Shown here piece after piece: positions 1 to 12,944 of a stretch of DNA of 64,000 nt. A program made the translations under genes and the position numbers. Source of the DNA: Emydura subglobosa (taxonomy: Eukaryota > Chordata > Testudines > Chelidae); assembly GCA_007922225.1 (NCBI GenBank), contig ML679963.1, positions 833,358-897,357 of the forward strand, read 5' to 3'. The notes beneath the pieces are model-generated. The model did not search any database and was not told the DNA's origin. It saw only the letters and a program-made list of their open reading frames with translations. Position 1 is the first letter of the stretch. Every line of letters begins with the position of its first letter.

Positions 1-3000
1 CTAATTAATGGTCTCTGAAACAGAAACTCAATTTCCCTGAGAGCAGCAGCTTCCAGCCAGCCGAGAGCTGCTTGTATTTTCAGATCCTGGTATATGCTTC
101 TCCCCACTTCCTGCAGTAAGATACCCTGGCCCTTGCAGATCCCAGACTGCAGCTGGCTCTGCTGGGTTCCTTGCTTTGGCTGTGATGGGAATCCATCTTT
201 GGAACCACTGAAGAACTTGGGCTCTATGTGAATTGGCTTTCAACTATGGTATCCTTAGCTAACAGCTACAGAGGAGACTAAGTGAAGAAAGAGGCCAAGA
301 AAGAAGACAGGAAAAAAGGCTAGAAGGAAAGAGACAAGACAGAGAGATCTGGCAACTCAGGAAGGTCAAGAGAAAGTGAAGTCTGAGAAAACAAGCAACC
401 TGGAAGTGAAAGACTCCATATCCCGCTCCCAGGAGTGGCCTTACAACCTGGACAACAGGACTGTGGCTGCGAGGTACTATTCCCTAGCAGCCAACAGGGG
501 AGCCTCGCCTTTGTACAGGGTGCATACTCTTTTCAATTCACTTATCTTCCACACTCTCTGCAGCAGTGCAATACGGGGTTCACTGAGCTGTGCAGCCATG
601 CTCCCGCACAGAACCATGCAGTGACAGAGCAAAGACGTATGGCTATTCCAGCCAGGCCAGGCTATCAAAAGGTCATCGCAGCAAAAGCCCTACGTGCTCA
701 GGGCTGAAGGTGTCAAAAATCCAAGCATCCCTGGAATCATCCCTACCCAGGAGGATCCTATCCAGCATAGTCCCAGAAAGACCAAAGGGCTTTGGGGTGC
801 ACACATCACCAAGCAGTGGTAATTGCTCTCTATATGCTGTAGTGAGAAGGCCAAGGTCAGCTGTGCACGCCTCCTTACCAGAAAGGTATCAACAAACCAA
901 AGGGAGGTTCAGAGAGGAGGAAAAAATCAGGAGGCTCATTTCATTTGGAAATGTGACAGGCACTTGGCCAAGTCCTGGCTAAAGGACCAGGCTGCTAAAA
1001 GGGTGAGCAGGAGCTCTGAGGAGTTAAAGTAAGTGAGACTAAGTATGAGGAGATGAAATGTAGGGAAAAACTCGGCTGAATCTCAGGACAATCCTCCTGA
1101 CAACGTGAGCTATCCCAGGCTGTGAAATCATCTGCCAAGGGAATGGCATATTCCTAGATGGCACAACACACTAGAAAACATCCAAGGGGAAGAGTTCTGC
1201 TTAGAGGAAGGTCTGAAAAGGACAGGAAGTGACATCCTGTGCTGGGGATGTTCAACAATCCAAAGGGGCAATGCTAAATTCCAGGGTCCACGAACTGTTG
1301 TAAAGCTGGTGTTCAGGCCACACCCTTGAGGAGGGGTTTTGAGAGTGACAGCTTTCTTGTCTCCGTGCAGCCCCTATTCCTTTGCCTGAGATGTTCATCG
1401 TCTGCAACACACCAGGGAGAGGACTTGAAACCAACCGCTGGAATGAGAGCCTATCACCTCTGCTTTAGAGGCCATGGATTACTTACTGGACACTTGACTA
1501 CTCTGCTATCCACCTCTCTCAGCAGCAAATGTTCCAGACTCATCCAAAAGGTTTAACGTCTTGGAAAGCATCTTGATGTGAATCCAGAGAATGAGAGGAC
1601 ATCAAAGCGTCTGTTGTGCTGATCCCCTCCAGAAACACACGGGGACTCTCCCTTTCAAATGCATACCCAGTTCCCCCCTCAAAGTGCCTGACTTCCTGAG
1701 AACTTCAAACCAGCAGCAACGCAGGGTTTCATTCTGTCCTGGGATTGTCAACAACGATTCAATATTTGTGCATGAATTGTGTTGCTTGTATAAAGGCCGA
1801 CACAGACCTGGGGAGGGAACTTCTCTTCCTCCATAGGACACTTGCAGCTCAGGAAAAGGCAGGGCAAGCTTCCCCCAACGCTGTCCTTGGTCAGGGTATC
1901 TCAGCTGCAGCAGGGAGAGGGCAGGTTAGTCTCTGTGGCCCATTCAGTCCTCGGCCCCACAAGGAGGCCAGCCAATCAGAAATGTGGTGATTTAGGGGAT
2001 GTGGAGATCTGTTTCCCTAGGTGCCGGACTGCCACCCTCATTAGTCAGCAAACAGTTCAGATGGGAACGGCTCCAAGTGGAGCTGAACCAGCAATGTCGA
2101 GGGGAAGGGCTCTGTGTCCCATGTCCACAAGACATCAAGCCCTCTGATTCTACGCTGAAGGTCTTTGAGCCAGTAACTGCAGGGGGAGACCCAGGTGCAA
2201 AGGCCTGCATGAGGGTAACACAGTTTTCATAGCCCAGCCCTATGTCCCAGAGTGACACTGGGATCAGAGCCGATATTCAAATAACCAGAGAAAAATGTGG
2301 GGCAAGGGAGGGGAACACACTGGGAACTACAAACCACGTTAAGCAGGAGGGCAAAGGAAATTAAACCTGGACACTCAGACACGGTCAAGAATCCAGTCTC
2401 AGTCTAGGCAGGAAGTTTACACTTGGCTTCTAAATATACATGTTTTTAAATCAACAAGCCTTCTGGGTCCCCAGCTCTATCATGACGACGATACAGGAGA
2501 AGAAATGGGGTAACTGCCCTGCCACCCTCTGTCGTCCTGACTTGATGGCCCAGCCCAGCTTGACAAAGAGAAGGTCGATGATCTGCACACAGAGCATCCC
2601 GAAGTGAATGCCCAGGGGATGAGCTAAACAGAACACAAGGCTCTGGGCTCCCAAACACCACCCTCAGCTCTTCTAGGCTGGCTGTGTAATCCGACCAGAG
2701 GCCAGTCTCAGCCCAGGCTCTGACTCCTGTGGTCTCCGCAAGTACCATGTCTGTGGGCCATGAGCAGAGCAGGAAGTGATAACCTGCGAGTGTTAGTCAG
2801 ATGTGGTGCCTCCTGCCTCCCTGCTCTCTGGCCAGTGCATTCCGCTCAGCAGTCGGATAGTCACATATTTTTTTAATTTGATATAATTATCTCCTAGAAA
2901 TTACTGTAGGCAGTCTCTTGGGATCCAAAGCAATTAAGTGGAGATAAATTTCTTTCATGGAGCAAGCTGTCAAAGGATGAAGCAATTTTCATTCCCCATT

Positions 3001-4940
3001 GAAGTGGAAGCTTTGGGTCATGCATGGTTTATTTGAAACAATGCCATCACCTAAAGCTGCTGATCTTATCTGTGTTTCTCTCTCTCTCCATTTCAAACTG
3101 CTGAAGATGTGCAGCGTGGCACTGCCTGAAGTGATGACACCTGGCCCTGGGCCAGCTACAGAACAAGCCACGCTGCCCCGAGACAGAGCGAGAGGCCAAG
3201 CGTTCCAACTGAAGAGGCAAAAGCGGAGGTGGAATCTGGGAAGACCTAAAAAATGGGGAGCCTGCCAGCGGGGACGTGAAACCCTCTGGCTAGAGGAGGA
3301 GTGGGCGTGCCCCCCGAAGGGCATGACCCCACCCCAAGGGAGGGATGAGAACAATGCCATTCGATGTCAGGCTTTTCCTCAGCGTTAGTGCTTTGGGGAC
3401 GACATCAGACTACCCACAAGCACTGAGCTGGAGACAAGAGATCACCACAGAGGCAGCACAAACCAAAGTCACGGTTTAATATCTGCCAGGAGGTGATGTG
3501 GTTCTGTCGAGCAGAGCAGACCTCTCACGAATCCAACCGCTTCACTCCTCTCCACACGAGGACACAGTTCAGGCTTTCCAAGTGTTTATTTCACATACCC
3601 CCCCTCCAAAGCACACAAACAAATCAATCAACCAACCAACAAAACACACCCCAAAATGGAATTTGTACCCAGAAAGGCAGGAGAGCCACAGATGCTGTGG
3701 AGTCCATTAGAGCTTCACTCCTGCTGTTGATTTTACCAGGAAGGGACTCATCACCACAAGGGGCAGATCTCTCAGTGCCCTCCCTGTAACAACTCAGTAT
3801 CACCGCCTGCCGCAGAGGAAAGGGGCTATCTCCAACAGCAGCACAGAGCTGGTACTGTCCCTGCAGCCGGCACCAAGATCTGGAATGGGATCCAGCGGGT
3901 AATCTGGTCATTCCAAAGAGCACAGCACGAGCAGAGAACTCTGTGTGCAGTGACTCTATCTTTCTCATTCCAAGCAAAATCTCAGATTCTTTTGTGGTTC
4001 CCAGCTTGGGATGCGCAGGGGGCAAACCTTCAGAAATACTGGCCTGGATGCTCCAGGGGACTGAAATACTCAACAGCCTCACAACACCCTCACTTAAAAC
4101 AAAGGAAGTTTGGGTTCCAATGGTTTATTTGGGCATTGGTCCCCAATCTCTCACTCACAGGTCAGAGCTGCAGATGTCACCAGAGACAGTTCATGATCAC
4201 AGAGAGATCAGTAGCATGTCATGGTTGGCTGGTCTAGCTGGAGTAACGCAAACACCCACTTGTCCATTGCCAGTATTTCTTCTTTCATGGCCATGTGGAA
4301 CAGCCTTCATGTGCTGACAGGAAGCAATCACTCTTCCACACCTTCATGGCTGCTACTCCGTTTACAAATTAGCAGTATTCATAATAATCTATTAAGTATA
4401 ACACACCAGCACAGAAATCCAGCTATCGATGCATAGCAGGATCCATCCAAAAACCCCTTCCTTGTTCTACGTGCGTTAACCCTTAGGACACTGGCGTTTT
4501 TCAGACTGCTAGTCTACAGAATGCTTAGCAGGCTGTATATCCACCACCATGGTATCAGAGACACTTTATGTTCACAGTCATCACAGGACGTTGATAGCAG
4601 GAGAAGCCTTTAGCCTGTCTCACACCAGTGCAATCACTAGTGAACATATTTCACCAGTGACAGGCAGAGGGAAATCAGTCCGAATGTTTGTGTCTGAGAT
4701 CAGGTTCCATCTATGGGCTTTCAAGAACATATACAGCTTTCTGAGCAAAAGCAGACTGGCACCACTTCTGGCACAGACTGGACTGATGAGAGCTCTGACT
4801 GTGTGAGGTTCTTGTATAATCCGGTGGATCACAATTCATTTGATATTTAGGACAGAAATTGAACTCTCTAAAAATATATATATATGTAAAAGAAACATTC
4901 TACAAGCGGAGGAAAGCAAAATAACTCATTTAGCCATGGC

Positions 4941-5082
4941 TAAAATTTTCAAAAGTGCCAAGTGTCTTAGGAGCCAAAGTCCAATTTTCAAAAGTGATTT
5001 AAGGGCCTTCATGGAAAGTCACTAAGTCACTTTTGAAAATTCATCTAGGTTCCTAAGTCATTGGGCCCTTTTGAAAATTTTA
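4941..5082. repeat. Palindromic foldback repeat (MITE-like)
   Basis: The left end TAAAATTTTCAAAAGTGCC and the right end GGGCCCTTTTGAAAATTTTA are near reverse complements. Internal blocks repeat the theme ('ccaattttcaaaagtg' against 'cacttttgaaaattc', 'cttaggagcc' against 'ggttcctaag'). The whole 142 bp can fold back on itself. Similar foldback repeats are remembered from reptile genomes, but I cannot name the family. Confidence 0.75.
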
Positions 5083-5941
5083 CCCAACAGCTGCTTTTTC
5101 AATTTTATAAAAAAAATCGGTGTCCCCTGTGACTCATAGGTATCGGGTACGATACACATAGACCCATTGTTAGGAAGGCAATGGGAGTGAGTCTGTAGTT
5201 AAGGTGACATCCACTTAATTCAGCTACAGAGGGGGTTTTAAATCCCTGTTTTAGGTGAAAAAATGTTGGCCAGAATCAGTTATACCACTTACTTTTGGGG
5301 TAAAGACTGATTTTTCTGGAAAGCCACAAGAAAATCCATTCAGTCATTTAGGAGCTGGAAGGAGCTTGTGTCTAACGTTTTCTGGATCTCTCTAATTTAC
5401 AAATGGCCTGGTTTCCACACCACACTTTGTTTTAGATCTGTATCTACCTCTCTCAAGCATAGGGTAGTTTTGAAAAAATTAAAAAGAACAAAGTTATTAT
5501 TATTATTCACTATTATTGTCTCTATTTATACTACAAAAGCTGACAGACACAAATAGTCGTCAAAGATAACATTTTCTCTGTAAAATGCTGACATGCAACA
5601 TTTTATGTCAAATTGTGTTGCTTAAAAAAGTTTTTGGCATGTGTTATTTCCAAACAGAGACATTCCGTTTTAAGGTTGTTACAGAAATTCGTAAGGAGAA
5701 TTTCACATGTCAATATCGTCAATAACCAAATGTATGAGGCCCAAAGAGAAATAATTATTTTAAATTATCTGGTCACCACCAGCCTTTTTAACGGCAACAT
5801 TGCAATGCTGTAGTTTGCAGATGAGTCTACTTCCTTCAGCAGCTGTCACTCTATGCCAACAAAGTCTGTGTCTGGGAAGAGTGTAGCATTCCCGGTGAGC
5901 CCACACTTAGTAGCTCCACTGCCTCCTTACGGGAGAAAGAT

Positions 5942-6165
5942 AGCTCAGGCACTGGACTGAAACGCTGAGATGTAGGGGTTTGTTCCTGCTTCTGACACAG
6001 ACTTCCTGCAGACCCTGGAGCAAGTTTCTCTGTGCCTCAATTTTCCATCTGTTACATGAGGATACTCCTTCCCTCCCTCACACGGGTATTGTGAAGATAC
6101 AGTCATTAATGTTTGTCAGATGCTCAGATATGCGATGGTGATAGAAAAGCCATAAGACTAGTAGA
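5942..6165 (+). repeat. MIR-like SINE
   Basis: The core 'tctctgtgcctcaattttcc' followed by 'atctgttacatgaggatact', 'cgggtattgtgaagatacag' and 'agatgctcagatatg' follows the MIR consensus in order, on the plus strand, with a diverged 5' part. Confidence 0.8.
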
Positions 6166-9100
6166 AAGCCACAAAGGTGGCCATGACAAGTGCCCTAATC
6201 TTCTCATTCTGACCACTGAAGAACAAAGTCTCCACGATCATACAACCCTGCCCTGGTCTACCAAGGCCTCCTAGCTAACATGAGATGTGTTGGAGTGTTG
6301 GAGGAATACATGACACAAAGATGGTGAGCCTAACAACGTTAAATGAAATGGAGACAGATTCTGCACCCATATAAACACGTAAAAGGCCTTCCTGCAGACA
6401 GAAATATGGCTAGCAGACTTAAAGTGAGCTACAGGAGATCGTGTTCTGGCTCCCATAGAGACGAAGTAGATACACATCTGTTATTTGGGCTGACCACTCC
6501 CTACATTTCATGAAGTCTCTACTGCGTTGGCAAGATTCCCGGAATGTGGCTCTTTCTTGGCCAAGCTAATAGTGAGGAACTACAGTGGCTGAGAAGTTCT
6601 CTCCTATTATTGGGGTCTTTCTCCAGGTGTCCTGAAGCTCCTTTGAAAAGCTTCACTGATGGATACTGAATCCTGCTGTTGCTCCTGTGTGGCACTTTAA
6701 TGCAAGGAACATGACTGAAGAGCCAACATCAAAAACATGAAACACGACAAGGCTCAAGCCCAACGGCTAAAGCATAATCAGAGGGTCAAAGTGTGAGGCC
6801 CAATCTGGCTAAGGGCATGATCTAGAACTTGAATTAGGAGTCTCACTGGCTCAGAGCAAGTTCTGGAAGACAAGCCATAAAGCAAAGGGGTGACCCAGGC
6901 CAAAAGACTTTCACCCATAACCAAAAAAAGGGGCCACATCAAGTCCAGGAGCAATACAAAAATTCTCAGAGGTGAGGCCACGCCTCATGCTCAGGGAATG
7001 GCTCAGACAGCCAAGTAAGATCACTTCTATTTGCTCCAAGTTTCCATGGGCACCAATGAGCAATGGCTCCTGGGGAAGGGACCGAGCACTAGCTGGATTT
7101 TAATGACTTCTTCTGATATACATACAGGCTAATCAGCCAATTCCCAAAGATCTGACTCTCAACATTTCACTTCTTACTACATTAAAGACGTGGTGAAGAA
7201 TACCCGGCATTGATATGCTGCCAGGATGGAGCTTTAGTACCACTTAAACAACTGCAGCTGGCCTCCTAGCCACGCCTAAATCCCAAGAAAATGCATGCTG
7301 CAAGCAGAATACACCCATCAGAATAGACCCAGTATTACTATTTCCCCAAAAGACGCTGTATGGGAGACCTCACTCTTGGATTCCCTTCCTAGGTTACTCC
7401 CCTAATTAATCCTGATGTCTCCTGGTGCCTCCCATGTGCTCAGTAAGATATCTGAAAAGAAAAGAGCTTCCTACTTCCCAAGTGTTCATGCTGAATCCAC
7501 CACTTACCACAAGACTGAACAAAGAGGAATTTCCTATAAACGAAGCCTGACTGCTAGGGTGGTGATGTGTGATGAGGGCAGTAATCTGAGCTCCACCAAA
7601 AGTTCCCTAAATACCGTCTGGCTGAAAACACCCATGGGGTGAATCCGATTTATTCTGTATTCTCAACGTCAGTGAGTGGAGCTAGCCATGCACCTTTGAC
7701 CACAATATTTTCCTCTTCGCCACCAAGAACAGTTAATCTGAGAGTTTAGGGTTTCAGGTGATGGTCACGCCATACCTCCAATCAATGTTTAAAGCCATGT
7801 TTTAAGTAGCAAGTACCCCCTAACTTCTGAACATTTTAATAAGTGCCCAACACTCCATTTTCCACTCTGAGAAACACAATCTTTTCCCCCTTTACCGCTG
7901 GACGACTGTATTTCTCGTACAGCAGGAGAGTTCTGAGTTCTGCAGTGCTGTGTGGCTGTGGCAGATCACAAACCCCCTGCTGTTTCTCCCCTCCTTCCTC
8001 CTCCTCTTCCTCCACATAGGAGCAAAGGTCAATGCCAGCCAATCACTATGGCCTGGTGGCGGGGTCACCTGGTGTTCTCACACAGGCTGGAACTTGTGAG
8101 GTCTGAGCAGTCAGTAGCGGCCCACCAGAGTGGATAGCAGTGCTCCCTGTGGCCATCCCCAGGGGGGTGCAGGCCTGGGGCAAATCACACTGTGTGGGCC
8201 CCTCTTAAGATTTTTATACTGGTAAATTCTGGGGCTGCCATAATTGCCCAGCTAGAGCAGTGAAACTGACAAGCAAACCTGTGGGTAGAGCCCGGCTCCA
8301 GGACTGGGCAAGCCGCTGGGCTCTCCACCTGGCTTTCTGGGCTTTAAACCGGGGAGGGGAGCTGCCACCTGGGCAAGTTGCAGGTGGCTGCCATCTGGCT
8401 GCCAGCCAGAAGATGGGCGACTGTCACCCAATCAGAGCTGGGGCTTCCACGCAGGCTGGGACTTGGGGATGTGGGCAGGAAGATGGGCAGCAGCTGCCTG
8501 CCGCAAGCTAGGGCGCGGGAGGCTGTCTCTTGGCTCAGAGCCAGGGCACTGGTGGCAGCCACCCAGCTACAATCCCAGATCGCAGGGCAGAGGAGGCTGC
8601 TGGCAGGCTCCCACCTGGGAGCTGGGACTGGGTGGGATGCGGGCGGCTGCTGCCTGCCTCCTTTCACTGGGTTTTTTGCCGCGTACCCCCAGGTTCGTGT
8701 ACCACAGGTTGAGAAACTATGCTTTGAAGAAGCCCCTCACCTACACCATGGCGTCAGTGCAATGGGGCTCAAAACAGACCGCAGGCAATGGACTTGCTCG
8801 TATGTTGGCACGTGTGAGTAGTATCCAGATTGTTTGCGTCACTGAGAACTGGAGCTGTGTCCTGCCCAGGCCAGGCTTACATCAGAGCAGGAACAAGGTT
8901 ATGGTGGAACCAAGGGTGAGGGAAGGCTGGGCCAGGGGACTGTTAGGCAAAGGCAGGGGAGATGGATGTCAGTGGGTCACAGGAAAACGCTTGGCCACAC
9001 TCATGGCAAAGCTGTTTAATGCGCCTCTTTTCCAGAGCACATGTGCCTACCCCCACCTCCCCTCCACTGCACCCTGCAGCCACAGCCACAGCCCGGGTCC

Positions 9101-9909
9101 TGCCAGGTGCTGCACAAGGTGTTCTGCAACCACAGGGAAGTGCCAGGCTGCCCATAATTCACAGCCTAGGCTCAGAACAGGCCCACGAGCAGGAAGGTCA
9201 CTGCTTCCCCCACGTAACAGGCTCCATCTGTGCCTGGAGGGGTGAATTCCGAAAGGAAACTATTCCCAGTGACTGAGGTATGTTAACCTCCTACAAACTG
9301 AGCCGTCAGTGCCATCACATGCCAGCTATTCTCACCCACTTCAGAGACAGGGCTTCCAGGAGAGGAGTGTCTCCTGGGAGGGAGAGCTGGGCAGGTCTCT
9401 CTGAACTCAAAGGAGACTCTCAAAGCAAGGATGCCTTCGGAACGCCTCCTCAACATGCCTGGCTGGGTCCCAACTCCCAGATGGAGTCAGCTGGTTCCGC
9501 ACATGTAGGGAGGCCCCAGCTCCCGCAGACTGCACGGCAGGGCATGAAAGCTGAACTTCGGCAAGACTCAGGGTCTACCCAAGGGCACTGGATTAAACAG
9601 CATTTTATTCACCAGCTTCCATCCTTGTGAGGCAGAGCTCATGACCCCTGATGCATAATACTCTGCATCCCCCATGGACTGGGTTAATGTCAGACCAGAG
9701 AGGGCAAGTCTGGGGCACAGCCCGGACTACAGCACTGACGTCTTGCCCTGTGCCTGATGCCTAACCCACATTTTAATACCATCACTGCGTGTCAGCGGGC
9801 AGGCAGCCATTCTCACACAGATCTTCTGCACAGCTGGATGAGCCAAGATGAAAGGCTTCAAGCTCCTGAATATATCGCATATGCAGCAAGCAGAGCATCA
9901 AGATAGCAG

Positions 9910-11750
9910 CTCATGGCACACATTAAATGGACTCAAAACTGGCTAACCAGTAAGACTCAAAATGTAATTGTAAACAGGGAATCATCACTGAGTGGGTATG
10001 TCTCCAGTGAGGTCCCACAGGGACTGGTTCTTGGCCCTGCGCTATTTAACATTTTATCAATTCCTTGGAAGGAAACATAAAATAATCACTGAGAAAGTTT
10101 GCAGATGACATGAAGATTCAGGTGGTAGTAAATACTGGAGACAGGTCACTGATACTGAGCTTGATAAGATGGGCGCAAGCAAACAATATGGTTTCAAGAC
10201 AGCCAAATGTAAAGTTATACAGCTAGGAACCATGTGCAGGTCTCACAGGATGGGGAACTATATTTTGGAAAACAGTGACTCTGAAAGAGATGTAGGGATC
10301 ATGATGGAAACCTGCTGAACATGAGCTCCCAGAGTGACACAGTGGTCAAAAGAGCTAATGAGATCCGGGGCATATAAAAGGGGAACATCAAGTTGGAATA
10401 GATAGGTGACATGACCTCAGTATTTGGCACTGGTGTGACTACAAGTGAAATGCTGTGCCCGATCCTGGGGTCCACAATTTAAGAATCAAGAAGGATGTGG
10501 GAAAATTTGGCGAGGATTCAGAGAAGAGCCATGAAAATGATTCAAGGACTGGAAAACATGCCTGCTAGTGACAGACGCAAGGAGCTCCATCTATTCAGCT
10601 TAACAAAGAGAAAGGGAAGGGATGACTTGTCCATAGTCTGCAAGTAATTATGTGGGAACTAAATTTGATAATAGAGGGCTTTTCACTCTAGCAAACAAAG
10701 GTATAGCAAGATCTAATGGCTGGAAACTGAAGCTAGACAAATTCAGACAAGAAAAAATTGTGCAAATTTTTAACAATGAGGTTAGGGTGGATTAGTTTAA
10801 ATCAGTGATTTAAATCACAGATTTTAATAATGATTTAAATCAGCACACGGGAAAATCTTTATTTAAAGGTCTATTTTAATCTTGTTTTGCATTTATTCTT
10901 TTTATTTCTTTTCCTAAAGGTAGGTTGATTCTCATTGGTTGGTAACCATTAAAATATGTTGATCTGCAACTAAATATAACCTTTACACTAAATTTGGTAC
11001 TTCTTTTTGATAACCAGGAGGATACACTGTGTCTATACACATTTATTTAAACTATTATCTATCTTGACATACATTTATTCAGATTCTTAATTTTGACTTT
11101 TTTTATGATGTTAGAAAACAGTGAATGATGCATTTCTTAGTTACTAGATGATGACTCAGTTTTTACTTATGGATTGTATCACAATTCTTTAGATGGAAAT
11201 CAGAATTCAACTAAACAATTGCATTCAAATGCACAAACCAGCCCTTTTAATAGTTACATAAAACTACTTTAAATATGCAAAATACATAAGAAAAAATCAT
11301 TTCTCAAAACTTGTTTTGTATTTAAAACTAATGGATTTTATTAACCAAAGTAGTTAAGTGAACCGAACTGACTGGTTCTGGTCACATGTCCTTCAAGATT
11401 TTCGACTTACTAAATCTCATCCTCTCAAACCACATTTTAATTCACAGATTGGGAGAGGAAAACAAGCTTTCCTGTATTTAATTTAAATTGAAAAATCTGC
11501 TTTTTTTTATTTTTAAAAACATTTATTTTTATCCACCCTAAGTGAGGGTCTTTGATTACTGGCCCAGTTTACCAAGGCGCATGGTAGATTCTCCATCACT
11601 GATCATTTTTCAATCAAGACTGGATTATTTTCCTGACAGTATCGGCTCTAGTTCAAACAGGAATTAATTCAGGGATGTCCCACAGCCTGTTATACAAGAG
11701 GTCAAATAATGATCACAGTGGCCCCTTCTGACCTCACACTCTATGAATCT
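9910..11750 (+). mobile_element. CR1-type LINE 3' portion, interrupted
   Basis: The plus strand carries the CR1 reverse-transcriptase region ('catggcacacattaaatgg', a GLVLGPALFN-like block with 'gtcccacagggactggttct', and 'gtttgcagatgacatgaag' for the FADD box). The usual downstream text continues to 10782, and the element resumes at 11541 ('gtgagggtctttgattact', 'gattctccatcactgatcat') to end at 'ctctatgaatctc'. The 758-bp gap is a later DNA transposon. Frameshifts and stops are frequent. It is oriented opposite to SMG6. Confidence 0.92.
10783..11540 (+). mobile_element. hAT-like non-autonomous DNA transposon, copy 1
   Basis: The terminal inverted repeats are TAGGGTGGAT (10783-10792) and ATCCACCCTA (11531-11540), an exact 10-bp match. 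Flanking 8-mers AATGAGGT and AGTGAGGG agree at 6 of 8 positions and coincide with the break in the host CR1, fitting an 8-bp hAT target duplication. The interior is strongly AT-rich with repeated 'gatttaaatca' subterminal blocks and has no open frame of note. The superfamily call rests on the duplication length only. Confidence 0.85.
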
Positions 11751-12917
11751 CTGCTGCTAGATCTGGCTATTCCATTGGCTAATGCAGGTCATGAAGGAAT
11801 GTCTTTTGACGTGGGACTGCTGATCTGTGCATTTCTCCCCGGTTCCCACTGCTACTGAGAGTGCCTGATCAACAGACAGACAGACATCTGGGCCGCTATG
11901 ACAGTGGTCACATTCCCTAAGCCTGGTGTAGCTGCAGGGGTGCCCCCTCCCAAAGCCAGACCTCAGGCCAGGCGGGGGGAGTATTCCAAACCCAGCTGGG
12001 ACAATTCCTTCCACCTGTACCTGTACAGCTGGTTCCTACAGGGCTGCAGCCTCAAGAGAGACGTGTGAGGCTTCTGTAGGTGCTTGGGAACAAGACGGAA
12101 CAGAAACGCTTCACACCTGGCTCCAAAATTACAGCACGCTGGAACACGGCCAGCACAACCTGGCAGAGAACCAGCTGCAATGGACATCAATTAAGGAGCC
12201 TGTCATCCTCAGACTGCAGGGTTTTCTCTCTGCGATCTGCATCGCTCCTGAAGCCTTCAGCACACCAGCGCTGGAGTTTTCCAGATGGGTTCATTTCCCT
12301 TGGATTCCACTCAGGAGATTTATTGCAGGATTTTTTTTTACCACCCCCCCCTTTTTCAGAGTTTGAACTATTATCCACAGTGCAGATTTCTCCAGGGCTG
12401 CATTTAGTGTCCTCATGCAATGTTACAGCTTGTTTGCACCAAGTTACCTTTACCTTCAGCCACAATAAAACGGAGGTTTAAACATATGCTCATCTTAAGC
12501 AGCAACTAACAGGTCAGATTAAATGAGAGATGGTCTGAATCCCTCTGGAACACAGAGCTGCAGAGTCTAGCTAAGGACCACAAGGGTCATGAGAATACTC
12601 CAGCATGCCCATTTCTATACAGGAATATTTCAAACACGGACCACAATCAGAGGTCAGCATGTCCCCACTGCCACACTGGGCCAAGGGAGATGGACAGACC
12701 CGGAGAACTCCCACCACAAACAGACGATGTCAATGGTGCATGGCAAATTCAGAATGCCGGAGCAACTCAGCTGGTGACTAGCCAGTCACTGGCATCTCAG
12801 GTTCAAGGGAAACGCGGATAATGGGATCAAGAGTTCAAGCCAGGCAACGCGCTGCATGTTCCCTTCTCAGTGGGGTAAAACCCAGTCTTTTCTCTATTAC
12901 CAGTGACATCATTGTGT

Positions 12918-12944
12918 GCAGCTCAGCTCAGCTCAGCTCAGCAG
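12918..12944. repeat. (AGCTC)n microsatellite
   Basis: Four to five consecutive AGCTC pentamers occur here. A shorter run of the same unit occurs near 26511-26530. Confidence 0.8.

Noticed and set aside
8463..9245. 260-codon plus-strand open frame
   Set aside because: The product is low in recognisable motifs, rich in W/R/G/P from GC-rich DNA, has no splice or promoter context and overlaps equally open frames. Treated as chance or repeat-derived.
12918..12944. CRISPR-like short repeats
   Set aside because: A simple AGCTC microsatellite without spacers in a vertebrate genome.
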